DNA from: a virus
Length of the DNA: 27,827 nucleotides
Virus record (IMG/VR): IMGVR_UViG_3300042892_004880
Span: 1-27,827 of that record
Reading direction: 5' to 3' (one strand)
Position numbers and translations under genes: made by a program
The notes under the pieces: generated by a model
The model's input: only the letters and a program-made list of their open reading frames with translations
Told to the model about the DNA's origin: nothing
Database searches by the model: none
Shown: in pieces, positions 1-7,328 of the stretch
Position numbering within the stretch: position 1 is the stretch's first letter
How the letters are laid out: every line of letters begins with the position of its first letter

Positions 1-2
1 AT

Positions 3-353
3 CGCACTATATTACTTATAGGACCAGAATACTTAAAAAATATTAAAGAAATAAATATCTCACAACACATCGTAACAGAAGAGTACTATGTTTGGGAAAA
101 AATAGACACAATTGAAGAACAAATTATTGAGTATCTAAGTAATAATATTGACAAAAGACCTGTATTATTATACAGTTGTAGCATTGCGGCTAAAATATTG
201 ATACATAAATTTAAAGATAAAGAAATAACACAAATAGACACAGGCTCATTACTAGATCCTTATGTTGGAATGAACTCTAGGAGTTATCATATTGATGTCT
301 TAAAAAGATTAAACATAGATGAGTCAAATTTTAAATATCCAAAAATAAAATAA
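3..353 (+). CDS. Glycosyltransferase C-terminal part (GT-D-like), 5' end outside window
   Basis: The reading frame is open from the left edge to TAA at 351-353, so only the last 116 residues are visible. Near the C-terminus it reads VLLYSCSIAAKILIHKF, followed by a strand and turn with IDTGSLLDPYVGMNSRSYH. A free-standing 'sugar-acceptor/DxGS-LDP-RSYH' ending is, from memory, typical of GT-D-fold or capsule-type glycosyltransferases. The catalytic part would lie upstream and cannot be seen. It sits 10 bases before a second glycosyltransferase on the same strand and probably shares its transcript. The family call is moderate; that it is a real gene is likely because codon use and spacing continue into the next gene. 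Confidence 0.5.
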   Translation, partial: RTILLIGPEYLKNIKEINISQHIVTEEYYVWEKIDTIEEQIIEYLSNNIDKRPVLLYSCSIAAKILIHKFKDKEITQIDTGSLLDPYVGMNSRSYHIDVLKRLNIDESNFKYPKIK

Positions 354-363
354 AAATTAACTT

Positions 364-1233
364 ATGAGTAAAATTTCATTTTTAATTTATATACCAGGAC
401 GAAAGGAAAACATTGGTGGACAAATTGTTCTACATAAATTAGTTAAGATATTAGCTGATATGGGAGAAGAAGTTTGGACAAATCAAATTCCTATGTTTGA
501 ATGTAATTCTAATATATTAGATCAAAATAATGATGGAACTTGGAACACTAAAGATATTAAAAACACAATAGTGGCACTATATCCTGAACAAATAGAGGGT
601 AATCCATTTGAAGCAGAGAATGTGACTAGATGGATATTATACCATACTAAAGAAAATATTGAAAAAACTTGGTCACCAAGTGATATTCACTTCTACTTTA
701 CTAAAGGATTTAAATCATCTTCAAAAACTAGATACAAATTAACAGCAATTGATTCAAAACTAGACATATTTAGTAATAAAGGATTAGGTTCTAAAAAGAA
801 AGGATATTGTCATATAAATAAAAAAAAGTATCCTATTGGTGAAAAAACTTTAAGTCATTTAGAATCTAAAGACCTTTCAAATTTTATGGAACTTGGTGGA
901 TTTCCATATTTATCTGAAGAATTTAATAAACATGAATATTTTATAACATATGATGATGCAACTTATTATTCAATATTAGCCGCTTTATGTGGATGTAGAT
1001 CAATTATCATAAATACAAATGCTCTAATCACACCAGATGAATATAGAGAAATGTATCATATTTCAAAATATGGAATTTCATATGGTTGGAATGATATAAA
1101 ACATGCAGACCTAACTAGAGATTTATTAAGAGATTTTATTAAGTCAATTGAAAAAGAATCAATAAAAAATGTGGCTAGTTTTATAGACTTTTGGGTAAAC
1201 AAAGTAGATAATATTGATATAAATAAAAAATAA
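364..1233 (+). CDS. Glycosyltransferase-like protein
   Basis: A 289-residue protein. The N-terminus (ISFLIYIPGRKENIGGQIVLHKL) has the first beta strand and glycine-rich turn of a GT-B-type sugar transferase. Residues around 68-90 (VALYPEQIEGNPFEAENVTRWILYH) match a motif common in bacterial polysaccharide glycosyltransferases. Residues 195-240 (ITYDDATYYSILAALCGCRSIII) look like the nucleotide-sugar-binding half, where the family often has an E/D-rich 'S-x-A-A-x-C-G' segment. It probably adds sugar to a virion component, to DNA or to a host glycan; the sequence does not say which. It lies between two other glycosyltransferases on the same strand. The leader before ATG is A/T-rich without a Shine-Dalgarno site. 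Confidence 0.6.
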   Translation: MSKISFLIYIPGRKENIGGQIVLHKLVKILADMGEEVWTNQIPMFECNSNILDQNNDGTWNTKDIKNTIVALYPEQIEGNPFEAENVTRWILYHTKENIEKTWSPSDIHFYFTKGFKSSSKTRYKLTAIDSKLDIFSNKGLGSKKKGYCHINKKKYPIGEKTLSHLESKDLSNFMELGGFPYLSEEFNKHEYFITYDDATYYSILAALCGCRSIIINTNALITPDEYREMYHISKYGISYGWNDIKHADLTRDLLRDFIKSIEKESIKNVASFIDFWVNKVDNIDINKK

Positions 1234-1242
1234 TATTCTTTA

Positions 1243-2007
1243 ATGAATCCAAATTACTCATTTACCTATGTTATAGGATACAGACACAAATCTGATAGAC
1301 TACAAAATTTAAGAAGAGTCCTTGATTGGATTAACGGATTTGGAGGTGTTGAAGTTCTTCTTATAGAACAAGATAAACATTCTAAAATATCACATTTAAA
1401 TCTTAAAGCAAAACACATATTCATAAAGTCTAATATGCCTTACAATAGATCTTGGGCATTTAATGTGGCTATGAAAAATGCTAAATCAAATATTGTTGTT
1501 TATGGAGACGCTGATTTAATAATGAGACCAGAAGATTTTATAAACGGATTAAAAATGATGGAACACTATGATATGGTAAGTCCATATAAATCAGTAATTG
1601 ACTTAAATCAAATGGAAACTAATTTACAATTAGAAGACCTTGTTAAAGTAAATAGACCAGGAAGAGGAGAAAACGATAATCAAAAAATAAATCCTTGTGG
1701 TGGAATAGCTATTTTTAGAAAAGATGCCATTTATAAAATAGGCGGTTGGAATGAAGACTTCATTGGATGGGGTGGAGAAGATGATTTTCAATATGTTAAA
1801 GTTAAACATTTTTTAACTTGGACTGAATTAGACGCTAGATGTTATCACTTACATCATGATAGAGTTCAACCAGATATGAAATGGTATCAAAGAAGTTTAC
1901 AGTTATTGCAAAAATCAGCTGAAATGACTAAAGACCAACATATGAAAATGATAGGCAATCAAATGCCAAAAATAGGGATGAAGAACAAATATGATAATTT
2001 CTGCTAA
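1243..2007 (+). CDS. Family 2/7-type glycosyltransferase (GT-A fold)
   Basis: A 254-residue GT-A enzyme. Residues about 84-91 contain YGDADLIM, the D-x-D motif that binds the metal and nucleotide sugar. Residues about 151-180 contain NPCGGIAIFRKDAIYKIGGWNEDFIGWGGEDDFQY, which has the GGW-NE-F-GWGGED signature of galactosyltransferase C-terminal domains (Glyco_transf_7C, as in chondroitin synthases). A later HLHHDR is the usual second metal-binding histidine region. The reaction is transfer of a hexose or N-acetylhexosamine from a nucleotide sugar; donor and acceptor are unknown. It starts 9 bases after the previous gene and its 3' end overlaps the next gene by 17 bases, so the run is probably one operon. 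Confidence 0.82.
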   Translation: MNPNYSFTYVIGYRHKSDRLQNLRRVLDWINGFGGVEVLLIEQDKHSKISHLNLKAKHIFIKSNMPYNRSWAFNVAMKNAKSNIVVYGDADLIMRPEDFINGLKMMEHYDMVSPYKSVIDLNQMETNLQLEDLVKVNRPGRGENDNQKINPCGGIAIFRKDAIYKIGGWNEDFIGWGGEDDFQYVKVKHFLTWTELDARCYHLHHDRVQPDMKWYQRSLQLLQKSAEMTKDQHMKMIGNQMPKIGMKNKYDNFC

Positions 2008-2767
2008 AGATTTAGAAAAGATTTGTAACTATGTAGAATCTACAAAGCCTTCTTTACCACAAGTTGTAATGACTTTTATGGATTGGGATGAATCACCCAG
2101 TGAGGAATATCAAAGAGAATTAAAAAGAAAGAATCGTGAACTTGCGATTGATGCTATTGTAGATGATAAAGTGGAAGAGTTCAAAAATAGAGAACCGTTT
2201 TCAAATCCATTAGATAACGAAAGTTATATGATGACTATATCTCCTAAACTTAATTCTATTAATGTTCAAGGTAAAACCTATTTAGACTTATTTGATATTT
2301 ACAATGATGTTATGATGACATTAGAATCACTAACATCTAAGCCTATGACCATTCCACAAAATTTTAATGTTTCTATTCAAAAGGATCCAAATCTAACAGA
2401 TTATGAAAATGAGTCATCAACATCAAGAAAGGTTATAACAAAAATAATGATGATGAGAAATTTAATATCATCAACTAGTAGAACAGGCCCAGCTAATACT
2501 ATTATAGTTGGTTTAGATGCTTATAAATATCTTATGATTTCTAATGGAATGATGATGACTAATGATGATGGTGTTGTAACTGGAAACATCAATGGAATAA
2601 ATGTTATACCGGGACCTTATATCAAGTCAAATAAGATTATTATGATGAGAAATGTTCAGAAAACTGAGAATGGATTAAATGTGATAAATTGTCCAAATGA
2701 TATGAGGTACTTCTTAAAAGAAACACCAAACTGGGATAAGATTATAAATTGGTTTGAAATTATTTAG
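1991..2767 (+). CDS. Unknown phage protein with possible capsid-like C-terminal segment
   Basis: A 258-residue protein whose ATG lies inside the end of the preceding glycosyltransferase (17-base overlap, different frame). The N-terminal half is charged and helical, with no recognised domain. The C-terminal part has a weak pattern match to the distal part of T4-type capsid proteins: SRTGPANTIIVGLDAYKYL, then GNINGINVIPGPYIKSNKIIMMR. The capsid protein at 12979-14646 has the equivalent order VGPAQYLITNGGLAAAL, then VGSIGDISIYVDPYMRYNDNRIVLGR. This could be a HK97-fold relative such as a vertex or decoration protein, or only convergent spacing. It contains many methionines (MMTM, KIMMMR). Its last 8 bases overlap the tail of the convergent gene at 2760-3299. 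Confidence 0.6.
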   Translation: MIISAKDLEKICNYVESTKPSLPQVVMTFMDWDESPSEEYQRELKRKNRELAIDAIVDDKVEEFKNREPFSNPLDNESYMMTISPKLNSINVQGKTYLDLFDIYNDVMMTLESLTSKPMTIPQNFNVSIQKDPNLTDYENESSTSRKVITKIMMMRNLISSTSRTGPANTIIVGLDAYKYLMISNGMMMTNDDGVVTGNINGINVIPGPYIKSNKIIMMRNVQKTENGLNVINCPNDMRYFLKETPNWDKIINWFEII

Positions 2768-3299
2768 AAGCAACTCTAACTTTATCATACTTTATAAGTA
2801 GTTTATAAAGTTTTTCATACTCATCACCAGGATTCTCAACAAGTTTTTCAAACCACTTATTGTTGTTAAAATACTCAACTAACATTCCAACCCTAAAGTC
2901 TTCTTTCTTAGATGGTTTCCAATATCTTTTTGATTCAACAAATGAAAATGATGTACCATTATGTAGATAAGACATATTATCAGAGTCTGTATTATACATT
3001 ACAATACCCAGGGGCTTCTCAGAACCATCTCTAAATAACTTCTTAGCATTAGTCTCACCAGTGTATTTAATAATAGCACATTCTTCGTGAAAATGGTTTA
3101 AAAGAAAAAGAACATCATTTCTTAAAGTATCATTATCAACACGACCATATCCCATAACAGAATCTTCATATTGACCTTGATAATATCCCTTAATAGGTAA
3201 TACCTGATATTCTTTAGCATAAAGAATGGAAATCATATCATCTAATTTAGGAGATGAAAGTAAAATAAACGAAGCGTCTCTGTGTTCTAATCCTGTCAT
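2760..3299 (-). CDS. Uncharacterised phage protein (179 aa)
   Basis: The product is soluble, of mixed charge, with no signal peptide or membrane segment. The N-terminal 60 residues (ASFILLSSPKLDDMISILYAKEYQVLPIKGYYQGQYEDSVMGYG) have a faint resemblance to DUF3293-type proteins, in which a strand and helix are followed by a G-Y-Y/W turn and an E-S-x-x-V strand. I would not assign a function from this. The 3' end overlaps the convergent upstream gene by 8 bases. A TTTAATATATAC box sits only 3 bases before the ATG, so either the transcript is nearly leaderless or transcription starts further upstream. Confidence 0.6.
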   Translation of the reverse strand: MTGLEHRDASFILLSSPKLDDMISILYAKEYQVLPIKGYYQGQYEDSVMGYGRVDNDTLRNDVLFLLNHFHEECAIIKYTGETNAKKLFRDGSEKPLGIVMYNTDSDNMSYLHNGTSFSFVESKRYWKPSKKEDFRVGMLVEYFNNNKWFEKLVENPGDEYEKLYKLLIKYDKVRVASK

Positions 3300-3317
3300 A
3301 AAGTATATATTAAAATA

Positions 3318-3473
3318 TTATACTTGATCTGTGACTAGAAAAATATTAAGTAAGTCTTTCTTAGAAAGTTTCTTTACTTTTGAAAAATATTCAACCGCTT
3401 GTTCATAGCTTTCAGCTACAAATTTCGAAAGTGTCTCGTTTGAGATTTTAGATTTTAAATGAAATTGTTTCAT
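3318..3473 (-). CDS. Small phage protein (51 aa)
   Basis: A short frame running from ATG at 3473 to TAA at 3318. It encodes a basic, helical protein beginning MKQFHLKSKISNETLSKFV and continuing with AVEYFSKVKKLSKKDLL. The regular amphipathic pattern and third-position bias suggest it is translated. It occupies the gap between the polymerase-like gene and the 179-residue protein, on the same strand as both. The early I-S-N-E sequence resembles cleavage sites of the prohead protease seen elsewhere in this window, but the match is short. Function unknown. Confidence 0.5.
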   Translation of the reverse strand: MKQFHLKSKISNETLSKFVAESYEQAVEYFSKVKKLSKKDLLNIFLVTDQV

Positions 3474-3497
3474 AATTTATATATTGATTTAATTATC

Positions 3498-4733
3498 TTA
3501 AATAATTCCAAACTCTTCATAAAGCTTTGTTTCGAAGATTGCCAAAACATAATCTTTATATTTTTTTGAAACTATTATACTGTCGTGTACTGTTACTACT
3601 TTTATCTCTGGATATAATGAAATAATTTGTTTAATTATTTTATTGAATATTAAATTACTTTCAGACTTTTGTAACTCATAAGCTAAGATTCTATAATCAC
3701 CATTGTCTTTTTTATAAAGTTTAATAAAATGATGTATTGTTGGAAATAAATTACAAAATATCTTATCAGCTTTACTATTGACACCATTTCTACCAAAAAG
3801 AACTTTATAAGTCATCTCTTTAACCATTCCTCTATCTTTTGTACCAATAGAGTCCATAACATATTGATAGTAGTTGCCGTTAATAGTTAAGTCTCTAAAT
3901 AAACTAAGTTCATCAGCATTTACCCATTTAGATTCAGAATCTTGAATCAACTTTGTTAAGAAAAGTGGTTGAGAATTTTTAATATCAATTTCAAATGTTT
4001 CTTCACCATCTATCAATAAACAATTCTTTCTGATAAATGCTTTCAATATTGTGAAGTTAGTGTGCATTCTACCATAATTATCAAAGTGATAGAATATGTG
4101 TTTATCATTTATACACTCAACAGAATACTTATTTCTATTGTAGATATCAATATCATTAGACTTTAATGAATCTAAGTAAAAAATTGACCTACTAAAATCA
4201 ATATCAATAAAAAACAAGTCATCAACCAGTTTCTTTTTAATATCATTTTCTATTAAAGAACTTTCAATATCATTTTCCTCAATTTGAGCTACTTTTGATT
4301 TATATTTTTTAAGTAGAACTTTATCAAAGTTATTATATCTGATTATCTTACCTCTTAAAATATATTCATTGATTGCATAGACTCTAGAACGCTTTCCCTT
4401 TTGATGTTTGGCTAATAAAACTAAGACTCCATTATCAATTAAGAAGTTCATATAGTAGTTGTAAAGATGTCCATACTTTTCTTTAAGTATAGAAGCCATT
4501 AAATTGAACTTATTTTCTTTTTTGAAATAATACTTTAATATCAAATTGTGTATGATATCAATTAGATAAGCAGTCTTTAACTTCTGACCTTTGTATATAA
4601 AGTTTTTTGATTTTGATATTTCTTCTAAGGAAAGTGGAAGAAACTGCAGACTGCACTTTTTACTTTCCAAATTTTTCTTTATTGATGAATAACTTGGAAC
4701 ATCACTTAACTTAATTACACTTGAAACTGCCAT
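3498..4733 (-). CDS. Divergent family-A-like polymerase palm protein with winged-helix N-terminus
   Basis: A 411-residue product counted from ATG at 4733. A longer frame would start at 4826, but it adds 31 A/T-rich residues and overlaps the divergent gene at 4818. Residues about 75-130 look like a winged helix (FNLMASILKEKYGHLYNYYMNFLIDNGVLVLL). The C-terminal half carries the three motifs of family A DNA polymerases and T7-type RNA polymerases in order: motif A EIDIKNSQP (Asp250), motif B K305-x4-K310-x2-FG314, and motif C TVHDS (His383, Asp384). A GRMHTNFTIL segment precedes motif A. There is no 3'-5' exonuclease domain and the fingers region is short. HDS rather than HDE in motif C resembles single-subunit RNA polymerases, so template and product type are open. 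A replication or primer-synthesis role is inference. Confidence 0.65.
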   Translation of the reverse strand: MAVSSVIKLSDVPSYSSIKKNLESKKCSLQFLPLSLEEISKSKNFIYKGQKLKTAYLIDIIHNLILKYYFKKENKFNLMASILKEKYGHLYNYYMNFLIDNGVLVLLAKHQKGKRSRVYAINEYILRGKIIRYNNFDKVLLKKYKSKVAQIEENDIESSLIENDIKKKLVDDLFFIDIDFSRSIFYLDSLKSNDIDIYNRNKYSVECINDKHIFYHFDNYGRMHTNFTILKAFIRKNCLLIDGEETFEIDIKNSQPLFLTKLIQDSESKWVNADELSLFRDLTINGNYYQYVMDSIGTKDRGMVKEMTYKVLFGRNGVNSKADKIFCNLFPTIHHFIKLYKKDNGDYRILAYELQKSESNLIFNKIIKQIISLYPEIKVVTVHDSIIVSKKYKDYVLAIFETKLYEEFGII

Positions 4734-4784
4734 AAAAATTATATCAAAAATCCTGGTTATGTTTGTAATAAATTGGTTTTTTAT

Positions 4785-4796
4785 TTTAATATATAA
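4785..4796 (+). promoter_or_regulatory. Late-type promoter box for gene at 4818
   Basis: The sequence TTTAATATATAA ends 21 bases before the ATG. It matches the TAATATATA element found at similar distances before the structural genes in this window. T4-type late promoters have only a -10-like A/T box. Confidence 0.45.
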
Positions 4797-4817
4797 GGTA
4801 TAAAAATATTTAAAAAT

Positions 4818-5162
4818 ATGAGACACATAAAAACATTTGAAAGCTATTCAGTAAATGAAGAAGAAGGAATAAGAAAATTCTTCACTGGACATGACTCATC
4901 GGAAGATAGAGATAAAGCAATGATTGAATTTACTAAATCTTTAGATGAAGCTGAAGCTGATGTGAATAAAAAACCTGAACAATATGTATTCAATAAAGAA
5001 GCTTTATTAAAAGCAGCATCTGAGAATAACTACTTAGGTGGATTAAGAATACAAGTTGGTGGTAGAGATAAAAGCAGATATTATGTTGTTTATGATCCAA
5101 AATCAACAGGTTGGAATAATTTAACATCCGCTGCGGGTGGATCACAACCATTTAGACAATAA
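4818..5162 (+). CDS. Putative internal head protein with capsid-targeting-like N-terminus
   Basis: A 114-residue product. It begins MRHIKTFESYSVNEEEG, which fits the pattern M-(K/R)-x-h-K-x-F-x-x-h-x-E shared with proteins starting at 11119, 12893 and 22106. T4 internal proteins carry a comparable peptide (MKTYQEFIAE) that directs them into the prohead and is cut by gp21. The V-N-E here would be the cleavage point. The rest is a soluble alpha/beta protein (ALLKAASENNYLGGLRIQVGG, RYYVVYDP) with no known family. It has its own late-type box and a strong terminator behind it. Packaging is inferred from the N-terminus only. Confidence 0.6.
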   Translation: MRHIKTFESYSVNEEEGIRKFFTGHDSSEDRDKAMIEFTKSLDEAEADVNKKPEQYVFNKEALLKAASENNYLGGLRIQVGGRDKSRYYVVYDPKSTGWNNLTSAAGGSQPFRQ

Positions 5163-5180
5163 TTTAACTATATAATAAAA

Positions 5181-5203
5181 AACCTCCTCAATTTGAGGAG
5201 GTT
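5181..5203. terminator. Bidirectional hairpin terminator
   Basis: Stem AACCTCCTC / GAGGAGGTT with a 5-base loop, preceded by A-rich and followed by T7. It lies between the convergent genes ending at 5162 and 5207 and can serve both. Confidence 0.85.
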
Positions 5204-5206
5204 TTT

Positions 5207-5614
5207 TTATGATCCTAAAATCATCTTATCAATAGTATCAATTGAGTTGATTCCTCTTTCTAAGATTTTATCTAATACATCATCAACAGAAGTGTTTTCA
5301 ATTCGAAAATTATCAAACATATAAGGAGTTAATTTTTCAACTTCTGGATATTTCTTTTGAATATCACCACTAATAACATCATTAGTTACATCAGTAACAT
5401 CAAACTCAAATCCGTGTTTAGTAAAGACATCTAATACTTTTTGAACTTTGAAATAAACAAGTCTGATAAATAAGTCTTCACAATTAGTAAATCCAAGATA
5501 TTTACTATCTTCTTTATCTAAAGCGTTTGATAAGTCTTGATAAATTGGATGAGAATCATCCTCTATATCAGAGGATTTAGTAAATCTAACAAAATAAATA
5601 TTATTTGATTTCAT
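5207..5614 (-). CDS. Uncharacterised early-type phage protein (135 aa)
   Basis: The start is placed at ATG 5614 (MKSNNIYFVRF). An upstream TTG at 5641 is in frame, but it lies inside the -7 box of a host-type promoter and would not be transcribed. The product is acidic and soluble: an N-terminal strand, then helices (DLFIRLVYFKVQKVLDVFTKHGFEFDV) and a C-terminal helix pair (SVDDVLDKILERGINSIDTIDKMIL). No family is recognised. It has one of the two best host-type promoters in the window, so it is probably expressed early, and it ends at the bidirectional terminator at 5181. Confidence 0.7.
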   Translation of the reverse strand: MKSNNIYFVRFTKSSDIEDDSHPIYQDLSNALDKEDSKYLGFTNCEDLFIRLVYFKVQKVLDVFTKHGFEFDVTDVTNDVISGDIQKKYPEVEKLTPYMFDNFRIENTSVDDVLDKILERGINSIDTIDKMILGS

Positions 5615-5638
5615 AATTGTAGTGGATTTATTGTTTAA

Positions 5639-5670
5639 CAAATATACTAAAATTTTAATAGATATTCAAA
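5639..5670 (-). promoter_or_regulatory. Bacteroidota-type promoter (TTTG-N20-TATATTTG)
   Basis: On the minus strand, the -33 box TTTG (5667-5670) is followed by 20 bases and the -7 box TATATTTG (5639-5646). This matches the Bacteroidota sigma-70 consensus TTTG-N19~21-TAnnTTTG. It drives the gene starting at 5614 and rules out the TTG start at 5641. Confidence 0.8.
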
Positions 5671-5675
5671 CTTTT

Positions 5676-5870
5676 TTAAATATTATTAAAAATTTTATTT
5701 ATAGATTTTTTACGATTAGAAGCTCTCATTTTTCGAACCTCCTCGCTCAAAAGATAAGCGAGTTCTTTATCAAGGTCTATATTGTGATATGATTCTAAAT
5801 CAGCGGCTAATTCACGAGTCCAAGTAGCTCTAATAGCTCTTGTCTCAGCTTTAACTTGAACACTTCTCAT
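5676..5870 (-). CDS. Small protein resembling the middle of T4-type capsid protein (gp23 fragment)
   Basis: A 64-residue product. Residues 4-45 read VQVKAETRAIRATWTRELAADL, then ESYHNIDLDKELAYLLSEEV. This matches, from memory, the segment of gp23-type capsid proteins with the pattern V-x-A-x-(T/S)-R-x-L-x-A-x-(W/Y)-T-x-E-L-A-x-D-L-x-x-x-H-x-(I/L)-D-x-E-x-E-L. The full capsid protein of this window, at 12979, has a clearly different sequence in that region. The fragment ends in a basic tail (MRASNRKKSINKIF). Its ATG overlaps the stop codon of the upstream gene by 1 base (TAATG), so it is translationally coupled and probably expressed. It may be a relic or a small peptide that interacts with the capsid. 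Confidence 0.6.
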   Translation of the reverse strand: MRSVQVKAETRAIRATWTRELAADLESYHNIDLDKELAYLLSEEVRKMRASNRKKSINKIFNNI

Positions 5871-7207
5871 TACTTAGTAGGTTCTTTACCTTCTTCACCA
5901 CCACTTACAGGTAGTTTACCACCTTTGCCTTTTTTCTTCTTTTCATCACCAGCTCCTTTTTCAAACTCTGAGTAAACATCAGGATAAACTTCACCCTCGC
6001 CATCACTATCATATTGAATTTCAAAGAAGTCACCAAAGTCTAAAAGACCAGCTCTAGTTAATTCAACTTCATGTATCTTGTTCATATACTTCTCAATATA
6101 ATTATTGATGTCTGTAACAAATACATTGAATAAAATAACCGTGTTATCTGTGAATATACCAATTGGTTTTTTTCTTTTCTTACTAAATGAACCTAGAATA
6201 ACTTTGAAAATGTATTCTAACTTATCAGACTCTTTAATATAGTCTTTAGTTAATTTATTTGAAATTAACTCAGTATTAATCTTGAACTTTTCTTTATCAA
6301 AAAATTCAGGAACAGTAAAATCAAAGTCCAATAAATCTTGTTTAACCTCTGATATATAAACATTAAATAATTTAGATATTAAATAGATGTATATTTCATC
6401 TCTCTTAGTTCCTTTAAGTTTAATCTCATCTAAGTTAAATGACTGACAGAAATTTAAGAAATTAACTAATATAAGTGTGTATATCTCAACAAAGTCAGTA
6501 GAGTTGTTATCACTAATTCTTTTATACAAAGGATTTAATATTTCAAATGATAAATCTCCTTTTTTTGTTCTAACAATTAACTTTTCAAGATTTGATTGAT
6601 AGTCTTCATCTTCCATTAAAAATGAATTTTGTGAACTAGGATTAAGTATTTTATAAAAGAAAAAAGCAAATGATTTTTCACCAAAAATATATTCCAAATC
6701 ATCTTCACTTGTATTAATAAAGTATTTAATAGCTTCTATCATTCTTTCATTTAGTTTACCTTGAAAAACAATAGGTAACATATCAACATCAAATAATCTA
6801 GCGTATTCATCTAACTCTTCAATACTAAAATCATATTTACCAGATTTATTAAGAGCTGTTAAAACAAGATTATTCTTTGGAACTCTTGAGTATTCAATAT
6901 TAGCTGGTTGATTATCTGGAAAATATTCAAAGCAAAACCACCATTTTTTATTCAATAAAGATTTAACTCTTATATCCAATGATTCAAAAAATTTAATAGC
7001 TGGATTATAATAGTTCTGCATTGCTAAATCAATAAGATTGATTGATTCACTGCCTATTGATTTTGGTTTAATGGTAAACTCTTTACCATCCCAATTGATC
7101 CATATTTTAGATCCTTGAATATCTTCAAATACAACGATTTCATTATCAAAAATAGAACTTAAAAGTTCTTGGTCATTACTTCCATTTAATGTTACTAATT
7201 TACTCAT
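5870..7207 (-). CDS. Uncharacterised T4-type phage protein (445 aa)
   Basis: Start placed at ATG 7207 (MSKLVTLNG); the in-frame GTG at 7219 would add four residues. The N-terminal 120 residues contain GSKIWINWDGKEFTIKPKS and, later, KKWWFCFEYFPDNQPANIEY followed by PKNNLVLTAL. This order (strand with W-DG, then W-x-F-E-Y/F, then a P-x-N-x-L-x-L strand) occurs in T4-like phage proteins of unknown role. It vaguely recalls nucleotidyltransferase/ligase folds, but no K-x-D-G ligase motif is present. The middle is helical, and the C-terminal 40 residues are disordered and charged (EKKKKGKGGKLPVSGGEEG). It is coupled to the gp23-like fragment downstream. Function unknown. Confidence 0.7.
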   Translation of the reverse strand: MSKLVTLNGSNDQELLSSIFDNEIVVFEDIQGSKIWINWDGKEFTIKPKSIGSESINLIDLAMQNYYNPAIKFFESLDIRVKSLLNKKWWFCFEYFPDNQPANIEYSRVPKNNLVLTALNKSGKYDFSIEELDEYARLFDVDMLPIVFQGKLNERMIEAIKYFINTSEDDLEYIFGEKSFAFFFYKILNPSSQNSFLMEDEDYQSNLEKLIVRTKKGDLSFEILNPLYKRISDNNSTDFVEIYTLILVNFLNFCQSFNLDEIKLKGTKRDEIYIYLISKLFNVYISEVKQDLLDFDFTVPEFFDKEKFKINTELISNKLTKDYIKESDKLEYIFKVILGSFSKKRKKPIGIFTDNTVILFNVFVTDINNYIEKYMNKIHEVELTRAGLLDFGDFFEIQYDSDGEGEVYPDVYSEFEKGAGDEKKKKGKGGKLPVSGGEEGKEPTK

Positions 7208-7246
7208 ATTATTATACACTTTGTTTGATTTTTGTTTTTATCATAA

Positions 7247-7257
7247 GTATATATAAA
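7247..7257 (-). promoter_or_regulatory. Late-type promoter box
   Basis: Minus-strand TTTATATATAC lies 39 bases before the ATG at 7207. It fits the late-box family of this window, although the spacing is at the long end. Confidence 0.35.
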
Positions 7258-7297
7258 AAATAGACATCCTCTAAAATGAAAGAAATGATATGTGAAA

Positions 7298-7309
7298 TTT
7301 AATATATAA
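7298..7309 (+). promoter_or_regulatory. Late-type promoter box for gene at 7329
   Basis: TTTAATATATAA, identical to the box at 4785, ends 19 bases before the ATG at 7329. Confidence 0.45.
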
Positions 7310-7328
7310 AAAAAATTAATTCTATAAA

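Noticed and set aside
4758-4765. TATGTTTG, a TAnnTTTG match upstream of the gene at 4818
   Set aside because: There is no TTTG at the -33 position, and it is probably chance in A/T-rich DNA.
4734-4826. N-terminal extension of the polymerase-like protein
   Set aside because: The 31 extra residues come from A/T-rich intergenic sequence, overlap the divergent gene and would cover its promoter box. ATG at 4733 is preferred.
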